Origin: Chryseobacterium sp. MYb264
GTDB lineage: Bacteria > Bacteroidota > Bacteroidia > Flavobacteriales > Weeksellaceae
Direction: 5' to 3'
NCBI RefSeq assembly: GCF_035974275.1
Contig: NZ_CP142422.1
Coordinates: forward strand, 3,348,001-3,412,000
Length of the DNA stretch: 64,000 nucleotides
The position numbers and the translations under genes were made by a program. Below the pieces are notes generated by a model, which saw only the letters and a program-made list of their open reading frames with translations, did not search any database and was not told where the DNA came from. How positions within the stretch are numbered: the first letter of the stretch is position 1; every line of letters begins with the position of its first letter. Positions 1-7,424 of this stretch are shown here, in pieces.

Positions 1-1242
1 ATCGACCTTTTAACCGATTCCGGAACCGGTGCCATGTCCGACAGACAATGGGGAGCCTTGATGATGGGAGATGAAAGCTACGCTGGATCTCGTTCATTCG
101 AACAGTTACAAAATACCGTTGAGAAAATCACAGGTTTCAAATATTTATTACCAACTCACCAGGGAAGAGCTGCTGAAAACGTATTATTTTCAGTATTGGT
201 TAAAGAAGGTGACGTAGTTCCGGGGAACTCTCACTTCGACACGACAAAAGGTCATATTGAGTTCAGAAAAGCACACGCCATCGACTGTACCATCGATGAA
301 GCTTTTGACATCAATGATCTTCACCCTTTCAAAGGAAACATCAACCTTGAAAAATTAGAGGAAGTTTATAAAAGTCATCCAAAAGAAAGCATCCCTTTTT
401 GCTTGATTACGATTACCTGCAACTCTTCAGGAGGACAGCCTGTTTCTTTGGAAAACATGAAAGCGGTAAGAGAATTATCTAATAAATACGGAGTTCCTGT
501 ATTTTTCGACTCTGCAAGATTCGCTGAAAATGCGTATTTCATCAAAAAAAGAGAAGCCGGACAGGAAAACAGAAGCATTAAAGATATCTGTAAAGAAATT
601 TTCTCTTACGGAGACGGGATGACGATGAGCTCTAAAAAGGACGGACTGGTAAATATCGGTGGTTTCATCGCTTTGAATAGCGAGGAAGTTTTCAGAAAGG
701 CATCTAATTTCACCATTATCTACGAAGGTTTCATTACTTACGGAGGTATGGCCGGAAGAGACATGGCTGCTTTGGCGGTTGGTCTTGATGAAGCGACTGA
801 CTTCGCTTATCTGGAAAGCAGAATTTCTCAGGTTGAATATTTAGGTCATAAATTAATTGAATACGGAATTCCGGTTCAGAAACCTATCGGAGGACACGCT
901 GTTTTCATCGATTCCCTGAATTTCTTACCAAAAGTTGACCGTTCAGAATTTCCTGCGCAGACTTTAGGTCTTGAGATCTACAAAGAAGCTGGAATCAGAA
1001 CGGTGGAAATCGGAACTTTATTGGCCGACAGAGACCCTGAAACGAGAGAAAACCGTTATCCTAAGTTGGAATTGGTACGTTTGGCGATTCCAAGAAGAAC
1101 CTACACCAACAACCACATGGATTATATTGCAGCAGCCATCAAAAACGTTTACGAAAGACGTGAGGAAATTGCGAAAGGCTATAAAATCACATGGGAACCG
1201 GATTTATTGAGACACTTCACGGTTCAGCTGGAAGAAGCATAA
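1..1242 (+). CDS. tnaA: Tryptophanase (tryptophan indole-lyase), 5' end cut by window
   Basis: PLP enzyme that splits L-tryptophan into indole, pyruvate and ammonia in the cytoplasm. The frame is open from base 1 (Ile-Asp-Leu-Leu-Thr-Asp-Ser-Gly), so about 45-60 N-terminal residues lie outside the window and the ATG at 34 is internal. Visible family blocks are the D-S-G-T-G-A-M-S-D start, T-H-Q-G-R-A-A-E, F-D-S-A-R-F-A-E-N-A and S-S-K-K-D-G at 628-645, where by homology the second Lys carries PLP. About 413 residues are visible; the family is usually 455-475. Tyrosine phenol-lyase is a close relative and cannot be fully excluded, but the overall pattern is tryptophanase-like. A hairpin terminator follows directly. 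Confidence 0.92.
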   Translation: MDLLTDSGTGAMSDRQWGALMMGDESYAGSRSFEQLQNTVEKITGFKYLLPTHQGRAAENVLFSVLVKEGDVVPGNSHFDTTKGHIEFRKAHAIDCTIDEAFDINDLHPFKGNINLEKLEEVYKSHPKESIPFCLITITCNSSGGQPVSLENMKAVRELSNKYGVPVFFDSARFAENAYFIKKREAGQENRSIKDICKEIFSYGDGMTMSSKKDGLVNIGGFIALNSEEVFRKASNFTIIYEGFITYGGMAGRDMAALAVGLDEATDFAYLESRISQVEYLGHKLIEYGIPVQKPIGGHAVFIDSLNFLPKVDRSEFPAQTLGLEIYKEAGIRTVEIGTLLADRDPETRENRYPKLELVRLAIPRRTYTNNHMDYIAAAIKNVYERREEIAKGYKITWEPDLLRHFTVQLEEA

Positions 1243-1250
1243 AACAAACA

Positions 1251-1284
1251 AAAGGATTCAAATTAATTTTTGGATCCTTTTTTT
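1251..1284 (+). terminator. Rho-independent terminator after tryptophanase
   Basis: Arms AAAGGATTCAAA (1251-1262) and TTTGGATCCTTT (1269-1280) pair with one mismatch over a short loop and run into a T tract, 9 nt after the tryptophanase stop. Confidence 0.8.
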
Positions 1285-1603
1285 ATAAACATTTTCGATA
1301 ATCGATGAATGGCCTTTTACATTTTTCAGGAGCTGTTTCCTGCTTTCCACTGTATCTTTTTCGCCAGCGCTTTTTTCAAGCCATTTCAGAAAAAGGATGC
1401 CGTTGCAATCAGGGCTAAGAATTTCAGACCTTCACAATCGAAGAAACCGACCAGAATCCTTGGAACCTTGTCAAGGTTTAAAACCTTGACAAGGATTATT
1501 AATTAAAATTTTATTCAAGACTTAATGATTCAATTTAAATTTTAAATAAAACTATGCCCTACATCTAATTATCATATTATTTATTAAATAAAAGTCAATT
1601 TTA
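1285..1603. other. Intergenic region without a supported gene
   Basis: A 65-codon frame at 1309-1506 shows no domain, no start signal and no coding bias, and it ends inside a perfect palindrome (1466-1494). I see only that palindrome and AT-rich sequence leading into the receptor promoter. Confidence 0.6.
1466..1494. repeat. 29-bp perfect palindrome, REP-like
   Basis: Arms CCTTGTCAAGGTTT (1466-1479) and AAACCTTGACAAGG (1481-1494) are exact inverted repeats around a single A. Each arm contains its own small palindrome (CCTTGTCAAGG). A second element of the same design but different sequence lies at 16871-16895. This fits short dispersed palindromic elements; it is not placed like a terminator of either flanking gene. 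Confidence 0.75.
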
Positions 1604-1636
1604 TTGATTATTTAAAAACAAAATTTAATATTTTTG
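1604..1636 (+). promoter_or_regulatory. Promoter of the TonB-dependent receptor
   Basis: TTG at 1604-1606, 22 nt, then TATTTTTG at 1629-1636, matching the Bacteroidota -33/-7 pattern. The in-frame TTG at 1634 lies inside the -7 box, which argues for the ATG at 1667 as the true start. Confidence 0.55.
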
Positions 1637-1666
1637 ATTAATCCATCAATTTACAAACCGATTAAT

Positions 1667-4102
1667 ATGAAAATTAAATACCTGAGCATTATTTTTCTTG
1701 GCACTTCCTCCATTTTATATTCACAGCAGATCAACGATACGATTTCTAAAGAAGCCAAAATTGAAGAAGTGTCCATTACAGGAAGCCGAAATAAGAAAAG
1801 AACCGTTGTGGATACTCCCGTCCCGATTGATGTCATCGATATCAAGCAGGTCAGTCAGTCGACCGGTCAGGTGGAAGTCAACCAGCTTTTACAATTTGCG
1901 GCCCCTTCTTTCAATTCCAATAAACAATCCGGTTCCGATGGTGCGGACGCGGTAGATCCCGCCACGTTGAGAGGTTTAGGTCCGGATCAGACCTTGCTGT
2001 TATTAAATGGAAAAAGGTATCACCAATCTTCATTAATTAATCTGTTCGGAACAAAAGGCCGTGGCAATACCGGTTCGGACATGAACACCATCCCGATTGG
2101 TGCCATAAAAAGAGTTGAAGTTCTTCGTGACGGCGCATCGGCACAATATGGTTCAGACGCCATTGCCGGCGTTATTAATGTAATTTTAAACGACCGTAAT
2201 CACGGCTTTGAAGGAAATGCTTTTTACGGAGTTAATTTATTTAAAAGCCCCGGAGACCATGATGTGGTTTCAGACCGAAAAATAGACGGAAATACTTTTG
2301 ATTTTTACGGAAATTACGGAACTAAAATAGGTTCTCAAGGAGGTTTTGGAAACTTTACCGCCGAATTCATTAATAAAGAATTCGCTATCCGAAATGCCAA
2401 TCCTGAAAAATATGAGGCTCCAAGACAGAGATTTGGAGATGCAAAATCTCAGAATTTTTATTTCTTCGGAAATATTGAAGTTCCGTTATCCGATCAGATA
2501 AAGTTTTATTCAAGACAAGGATTTTCTCAAAGAAATACAGACGCTTATGCGTGGACGAGAAGTGCTGATGCAGACGGAAATATTCCTCAGGTTTACCCCA
2601 ATGGTTTCAACCCGCTACAAGACACCAGCATTACCGATTTTACGTTTGATAATGGTTTAAAATTCAAAGTGGCAGATTGGGATGTCGATTTTTACAACGC
2701 TTTCGGAAATAATAGGTTTACCTACCAGATAGACAATACCATTAATGCAACATTGGGTATCAATTCTCCGACAAGCTTCAATGCGGGAGGCCATTCTTTA
2801 TTGCAAAATACCACAGGTTTTAATGCTTCAAAACAGTTCAAAGTATTGGAAGGTTTAAATATTGCTTTCGGATCCGAATTCAGATATGAAAAATTCGACA
2901 TTATTAAAGGAGAAGAAGCTTCTTACGCGATGTATGATATCAATGGAAATCTTGTAACGGCGAATACCAATCAGAATTTACTGGTGACCAATCCTTTAAG
3001 CGGAGAAATACGGCCGGGCGGATCTCAGGGATTTCCGGGATATTCTCAGGGAGTCAACAAAAGCAGAAATAATTTTGCGGCTTATATTGATACCGAACTC
3101 GATATTACCAAAAACTGGATGATCAGCATTGCCGGAAGATTCGAAAATTATAATGATTTCGGAAGTACCATGAACGGTAAATTTGCCACAAGATATAAAA
3201 TAACGCCTCAGTTAGCTTTCCGGGGTTCTGTTTCTACAGGGTTCCGTGCGCCTTCTCTGGCTCAGAAATATTACAGTCTGCAGTTTACCAATTTTCAGGC
3301 AGGAAATCTGGTTACCATTCAGCTGGCTTCCAATGACAGTGATTTGGCAAAAGCAGTGGGCATTCCTCAACTGAAACAGGAGACTTCTCTTAATGGAAGT
3401 GCCGGATTTACTTTTAATACAGGAAAATTTACAGCTACCATTGATGGATATTATATTAAAGTGAAAGACAGAATCGTCTTAACAGGAAATTTCTCACAGG
3501 ATGACGATGCCATCGGACAGATTTTAATTGATAATCATATCGATCAGGCGCAGTTTTTCACCAATGCTATTGACACCAAAACAAAAGGAGTTGATATTAT
3601 TTTAAGTTATAATCAGAATATCGGAAAAGGAAAATTAACCACCACTCTGGCCGGAAATTATAATGAAATGGAAATTACCAAAGTCAATACTTCTGAAAGG
3701 CTGAAAGGAAAAGAAGACGTCTATCTGAGTCCTCGGGAAAGGGCTTTCATCTTAGCTTCAGCACCAAAAACCAAGATCAATTTAAATGTAAACTATAAGA
3801 TCAGTAAATTCAATGCCAACCTACAATTGGTAAGATTCGACCGACTTACTTTAATTGGCTACAACGGCGCCGATGATTACCAGAATTACAGTCCGAAAGT
3901 AACGACAGACCTTTCTTTCGGTTATGAATTTTCAAAAAGTGTTACCTTAACGATTGGAAGTAAAAACATCTTCAACCGATATCCGACTTTACAAAAATCT
4001 GCCGTATCCGATGGGAATACCGAAGCCGGAGGTATTTTCGACCCTGTACAAATGGGATTTGCAGGAAGACAGGCTTTTGCAAGATTTAATTTTAGATTCT
4101 AA
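1667..4102 (+). CDS. TonB-dependent outer-membrane receptor
   Basis: 811-residue outer-membrane receptor with a 22-stranded barrel expected. From the ATG at 1667 it has a signal peptide (Met-Lys-Ile-Lys then a hydrophobic stretch to Leu-Tyr-Ser-Gln). The plug domain (about residues 40-175) contains L-R-G-L-G-P-D-Q-T-L-L-L-L-N-G-K-R and R-V-E-V-L-R-D-G-A-S-A-Q-Y-G-S-D-A-I-A-G-V, both plug hallmarks. The barrel ends in a typical C-terminal F-A-R-F-N-F-R-F. There is no CarboxypepD-like N-terminal extension and no SusD partner beside it, so it is not a SusC/D glycan system; a siderophore, haem or other small ligand is plausible but unproven. Energy would come from the ExbBD-TonB genes at 46.9-49 kb. 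Confidence 0.93.
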   Translation: MKIKYLSIIFLGTSSILYSQQINDTISKEAKIEEVSITGSRNKKRTVVDTPVPIDVIDIKQVSQSTGQVEVNQLLQFAAPSFNSNKQSGSDGADAVDPATLRGLGPDQTLLLLNGKRYHQSSLINLFGTKGRGNTGSDMNTIPIGAIKRVEVLRDGASAQYGSDAIAGVINVILNDRNHGFEGNAFYGVNLFKSPGDHDVVSDRKIDGNTFDFYGNYGTKIGSQGGFGNFTAEFINKEFAIRNANPEKYEAPRQRFGDAKSQNFYFFGNIEVPLSDQIKFYSRQGFSQRNTDAYAWTRSADADGNIPQVYPNGFNPLQDTSITDFTFDNGLKFKVADWDVDFYNAFGNNRFTYQIDNTINATLGINSPTSFNAGGHSLLQNTTGFNASKQFKVLEGLNIAFGSEFRYEKFDIIKGEEASYAMYDINGNLVTANTNQNLLVTNPLSGEIRPGGSQGFPGYSQGVNKSRNNFAAYIDTELDITKNWMISIAGRFENYNDFGSTMNGKFATRYKITPQLAFRGSVSTGFRAPSLAQKYYSLQFTNFQAGNLVTIQLASNDSDLAKAVGIPQLKQETSLNGSAGFTFNTGKFTATIDGYYIKVKDRIVLTGNFSQDDDAIGQILIDNHIDQAQFFTNAIDTKTKGVDIILSYNQNIGKGKLTTTLAGNYNEMEITKVNTSERLKGKEDVYLSPRERAFILASAPKTKINLNVNYKISKFNANLQLVRFDRLTLIGYNGADDYQNYSPKVTTDLSFGYEFSKSVTLTIGSKNIFNRYPTLQKSAVSDGNTEAGGIFDPVQMGFAGRQAFARFNFRF

Positions 4103-4225
4103 AAATGCAAACTCCTCAAATTTTTTTGACGCAAAGATTTTTACATTTTTCAATTCTAATTTTAAGGAGCATAGAATTAAAAGATAAATTTTTCTGATGA
4201 AGTAACTTCCTTACTATTGAAAAGC

Positions 4226-4260
4226 GAATCGGGCTCAAAACAATGTCTTGAGCCCGATTC
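4226..4260. terminator. Bidirectional terminator between convergent genes
   Basis: Perfect 13-bp stem GAATCGGGCTCAA (4226-4238) / TTGAGCCCGATTC (4248-4260) with a 9-nt loop, centred between the receptor stop (4102) and the dehydrogenase stop (4273). Flanking T tracts are weak, so termination may rest on the strong stem. Confidence 0.7.
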
Positions 4261-4272
4261 TAATATAAAAGA

Positions 4273-5490
4273 CTATTTTTTCGATATTTTATACAGTTTT
4301 CCGCTGTCCGTCACAGCATACAAATTTCCGTCGCTTCCATTCAGAACATCGCGGAATCTTTCTTTCTGGTCTGCCAGAAGCCGTTCCTCTCCTACCACTC
4401 TATTATCTTTCATTACAATCCTGTTGATGTGCTCGCCACTCAGGCAACCAATCATTAAATTACCTTTCCATTCCTCCATATTTCCGGTGTAGAAGGTAAC
4501 TCCGCTTGGAGAAATTACCGGATCCCAGTAGTAGACAGGCTGTTCTGTGCCTTCTTTTTGAGTGGTTCCGTTATTTATTTTATCTCCTGAATATTCAATT
4601 CCATAAGTTACATCACCCCAACCGTAATTTTTTCCGGCTTGAATAAGATTAATTTCATCTCCTCCCCGCGGGCCCATTTCCACATCCCAAAGCGTACCGT
4701 TGGGATCAATCGCCAAACCTTGAGGATTTCTGATGCCATAAGCATAAATTTCAGGCTTAAATCCTGCCTTTCCAATAAAAGGATTTCCGGGAGCCGGCTT
4801 TCCGTCTTTAGTAATTTTTAAAATTTTCCCTAAATAATTATCTGTTTTTTGAGCATATACCCTTGTCTGTTTATCGGATCTCTCTCCGGTGCTCACGAAT
4901 AAATTACCGTCTTTATCAAAAGCCAGTCGACTTCCGTAATGTTTGTCGCCATCATAAGTCGGGGTTGCTCTGAAAATCACGTTGACTTCAGAAATATTTT
5001 TTAAGTCGGCAGAAAGCTTTGCTTTGGCAACAGCCGTATGATTTCCTTTTTCGTAAGGTTCAGAAAAGCTGAAATAAATAATATTATTGGATTTAAAATC
5101 CGGATCTAAGGCAACATCCAGCATTCCTCCCTGGCCTTTCGAATCCACTTTCGGGAAGCCTTCTATTTTTGAAACTTGTTTTCCGTCTGCAGAAACCACA
5201 TTCATGTGACCTCTTTTATCGGTAATTAAAAACTTTCCGTCCGGTAAATTGATGATTCCCCAAGGCCTACCTAAATCTTTATTTAAAATTTCAACATTGT
5301 AAGCTGTTGTTGTTTTTACTGCTTTAATTCTTGTCTGTCCGGCAAAAGCAGGTTTGTATTCAGGAGAGTTTGGTTTTTCTGTTTCCACGCTTCCATCTTT
5401 ACCCACTTGCGCATGAGCCGTATTTTTTTGGCAAGATGAAAGAATTAAGAATAAACTGAAAGCTGAAATGTAAAAAGTATTGAATTTCAT
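4273..5490 (-). CDS. PQQ-dependent sugar dehydrogenase-like lipoprotein (GSDH/YliI family)
   Basis: 405-residue six-bladed beta-propeller of the soluble glucose/sorbosone dehydrogenase family, which oxidises aldose sugars with PQQ. The start at 5490 gives a lipoprotein signal peptide with lipobox Leu-Ser-Ser-Cys; the longer frame to 5538 would bury it. Family motifs include L-G-R-P-W-G-I near residue 75, G-Q-G-G-M-L-D-V-A-L-D-P, the Y-G-I-R-N-P-Q-G-L block and E-M-G-P-R-G-G-D-E-I-N, which supplies calcium/PQQ ligands in relatives. Exported and membrane-anchored by inference. No PQQ biosynthesis genes are in the window. Substrate is not predictable from sequence. Confidence 0.88.
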   Translation of the reverse strand: MKFNTFYISAFSLFLILSSCQKNTAHAQVGKDGSVETEKPNSPEYKPAFAGQTRIKAVKTTTAYNVEILNKDLGRPWGIINLPDGKFLITDKRGHMNVVSADGKQVSKIEGFPKVDSKGQGGMLDVALDPDFKSNNIIYFSFSEPYEKGNHTAVAKAKLSADLKNISEVNVIFRATPTYDGDKHYGSRLAFDKDGNLFVSTGERSDKQTRVYAQKTDNYLGKILKITKDGKPAPGNPFIGKAGFKPEIYAYGIRNPQGLAIDPNGTLWDVEMGPRGGDEINLIQAGKNYGWGDVTYGIEYSGDKINNGTTQKEGTEQPVYYWDPVISPSGVTFYTGNMEEWKGNLMIGCLSGEHINRIVMKDNRVVGEERLLADQKERFRDVLNGSDGNLYAVTDSGKLYKISKK

Positions 5491-5542
5491 AGAAGTGCAA
5501 TTTGGTGATTTTATAATGGAATGGAAAAATAATGCCATAAAA

Positions 5543-5578
5543 TTTGCGGGTTCAAATTTTTATTCTACATTTGTAGAA
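5543..5578 (+). promoter_or_regulatory. blaI-type promoter with overlapping BlaI/MecI operator
   Basis: TTTG (5543-5546), 19 nt, TACATTTG (5566-5573) is a full Bacteroidota promoter. The -7 box sits inside a palindrome TTCTACA-TT-TGTAGAA (5563-5578) whose core TACAnnTGTA is the known BlaI/MecI operator half-site pattern. Repressor bound here would cover the -7 box, so autorepression of the downstream pair is the natural inference. Confidence 0.82.
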
Positions 5579-5599
5579 ACGAATAACAAAACGTAGAGC

Positions 5600-5971
5600 A
5601 TGAAAGAAATAAAACTCACAGATTCTGAAAAAATGGTCATGGAAATTATCTGGGAAAAAGAAAAGGTTTTCATGAAAGATATTCTGGAATCTTATCCTGA
5701 GCCCAAACCTGCCACCACAACCATCGCCACGCTCCTGAAACGCATGCAGAATAAAGATTTGGTAGGTTATAAATTGTATGGAAATTCCCGCGAATACTTT
5801 GCAAAAGTAGCCAAAGGCGAATATTTCAAGGAAGAAATGACTTCTATGATTGACCGTTTTTTCAACAGTTCAGTAGCACAGTTTGCCTCTTTTTTTACAT
5901 CCAATGCTAAACTATCTCAAAAGCAACTGAAAGAACTTCGTGAAATTATTGATGAACAGATAAAAGAATAA
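5600..5971 (+). CDS. BlaI/MecI/CopY-family transcriptional repressor
   Basis: 123-residue winged-helix repressor, the usual length for BlaI. The N-terminal half carries the family blocks L-T-D-S-E-K-M-V-M-E-I-I-W and K-P-A-T-T-T-I-A-T-L-L-K-R-M, the recognition-helix region; the C-terminal helices form the dimer. In classic systems the repressor is cleaved when a BlaR1-type protease senses a cell-wall signal. The next gene begins 3 bp later and encodes such a protease-like membrane protein. The operator sits 22 bp upstream of the start. No beta-lactamase gene lies next to it, so the regulated stress is unknown. Confidence 0.92.
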   Translation: MKEIKLTDSEKMVMEIIWEKEKVFMKDILESYPEPKPATTTIATLLKRMQNKDLVGYKLYGNSREYFAKVAKGEYFKEEMTSMIDRFFNSSVAQFASFFTSNAKLSQKQLKELREIIDEQIKE

Positions 5972-5974
5972 ACC

Positions 5975-7360
5975 ATGATTTTAATTCTTATTAAAATAAT
6001 TCTCTGCTCCTCATTGCTCATCGCATTATATTATGCCTTTCTGGAAAAAGAGAAAATGTATCAGTTTAATCGGTTTTTCCTGATCTCAGCATTGATATTT
6101 TCCTGTCTTGCACCGTTGATATCCATTAAAACAGAAAGTCCGAAACCTACCGGTAATTCAAGAATTTTTTTTGAAAATGCAACTCAGCAGGTTTTAGATT
6201 TAAGTCAAAAAGAGGAAAATTTCAACTGGATAAATTTCATGTGGATTATTTATGGATTAGTAACCTTCATCTTTTTACTAAAAGCATTGAATTCAATCTT
6301 AATTATAAAAAGAATAAAAGGGAAAAAAATACTTTATCATAACCATCAGGTAATAGTGACCAAAGATCAACTTTCACCTTTTACATTTTGGAAAACAATT
6401 TATTTAAGTGAAAATTATCTGGTCGACAATACGATAGATTCGAGAGTGTTTCTTCATGAAAAGAGTCATTTAGAACAAAAACACAGTGTTGATCTTCTTT
6501 TTATTGAGTTTCTAAAAGTGATAATGTGGTGTAATCCTGCTTTTTATTTCTTCAAAAAAGCAATTATTACCAATCACGAATTTTTGGCGGATGAAGCTGT
6601 TTTGAAAAACGATTTTAATATAAAAGAATATCAGGAGCTGATTTTAGACGAAATTATTTCCGGACAAAACTATAACCTTACGCATACATTTAATTTTAAC
6701 AACACCAAAAAACGATTTATTATGATGAACAGAAAAAAATCAAAACTAACGGGTTTCAAAAAAGTCATTAGCATTCCTATGTTAATCGTGGCTTTCGGAT
6801 TATTTGTGCAAAAAATATACGCCAATGATCCCAAACCTAATCATGAATCCATTATTCAAAAAACGGAGCCTGAAAAAACACAACAGCCAACAGCATTTCA
6901 GCAAATTGTTGGCGACACCAAAGAACTGCTTGAAAACAAGATGGTAAACAACACAAATGACGAAAAAATGATTGCAGATACAATTCGTCCCAAAAGCAAA
7001 AGTTCTTCACAAGAAACCACTCTGCCTAAGCAGGAAATTGCAACAGCAGACACAGAGAATATTATTAATCCTGTTTATCCCGGCGGAATGAATCAGCTAA
7101 GATCTAAAGTTGCAAATACTTTTGATGGTTCAAAACTTGGATCAAGCAAAGCAACCCTGAGAACAGACATTGAATATGTTATTAACGAAGAAGGAACAGT
7201 TGAACATTTAATGGTGACAGGAGATAATGAAATCTTTAACAACGAAGCAAAAGCAGCCTTTATAAAGGCAAATGAAGGCATCAAATGGCAGCCGGCAACA
7301 AAAGACGGTGTTGCGGTTCGCTATACCTTAAGGCTTCCTTTAACCATGACCTTTCATTAG
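5975..7360 (+). CDS. BlaR1-like M56 membrane protease with C-terminal TonB domain
   Basis: 461-residue membrane protein. Hydrophobic segments lie at about residues 2-20, 34-50, 87-110 and 262-280. The M56 zinc motif His-Glu-Lys-Ser-His falls between the third and last segments, with a downstream L-A-D-E-A-V that supplies the third ligand in the family. After the last segment comes a Pro/Lys/Gln-rich linker and then a TonB C-terminal-type domain (about 365-461) ending R-Y-T-L-R-L-P-L-T-M-T-F. Classic BlaR1 has a penicillin-binding sensor domain there instead, so the sensed ligand must differ. Co-transcribed with the BlaI-type repressor, it is expected to be the inducer protease. A terminator follows. 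Confidence 0.88.
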   Translation: MILILIKIILCSSLLIALYYAFLEKEKMYQFNRFFLISALIFSCLAPLISIKTESPKPTGNSRIFFENATQQVLDLSQKEENFNWINFMWIIYGLVTFIFLLKALNSILIIKRIKGKKILYHNHQVIVTKDQLSPFTFWKTIYLSENYLVDNTIDSRVFLHEKSHLEQKHSVDLLFIEFLKVIMWCNPAFYFFKKAIITNHEFLADEAVLKNDFNIKEYQELILDEIISGQNYNLTHTFNFNNTKKRFIMMNRKKSKLTGFKKVISIPMLIVAFGLFVQKIYANDPKPNHESIIQKTEPEKTQQPTAFQQIVGDTKELLENKMVNNTNDEKMIADTIRPKSKSSSQETTLPKQEIATADTENIINPVYPGGMNQLRSKVANTFDGSKLGSSKATLRTDIEYVINEEGTVEHLMVTGDNEIFNNEAKAAFIKANEGIKWQPATKDGVAVRYTLRLPLTMTFH

Positions 7361-7380
7361 TTTTTATGAATAAATTTAAC

Positions 7381-7406
7381 AAGAGTCCGATTCAGGACTC
7401 TTTTTT
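7381..7406 (+). terminator. Terminator after the BlaI/BlaR1-like pair
   Basis: Perfect 8-bp stem AAGAGTCC / GGACTCTT (7381-7388, 7395-7402) with a 6-nt loop and a run of six Ts. Confidence 0.88.
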
Positions 7407-7412
7407 ATTTCA

Positions 7413-7424
7413 TAAATTTGATAT
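7413..7424 (+). promoter_or_regulatory. -7 element immediately before uvrB, predicts leaderless mRNA
   Basis: TAAATTTG (7413-7420) matches TAnnTTTG exactly and is followed by only 4 nt (ATAT) before the uvrB ATG. It lies just past the upstream terminator, so it is well placed as a promoter, but no TTTG/TTG -33 element is seen at the usual distance. Confidence 0.45.

Noticed and set aside
1309..1506. 65-codon ORF after tryptophanase
   Set aside because: No domain, no start context, ends in a palindrome; composition is intergenic.
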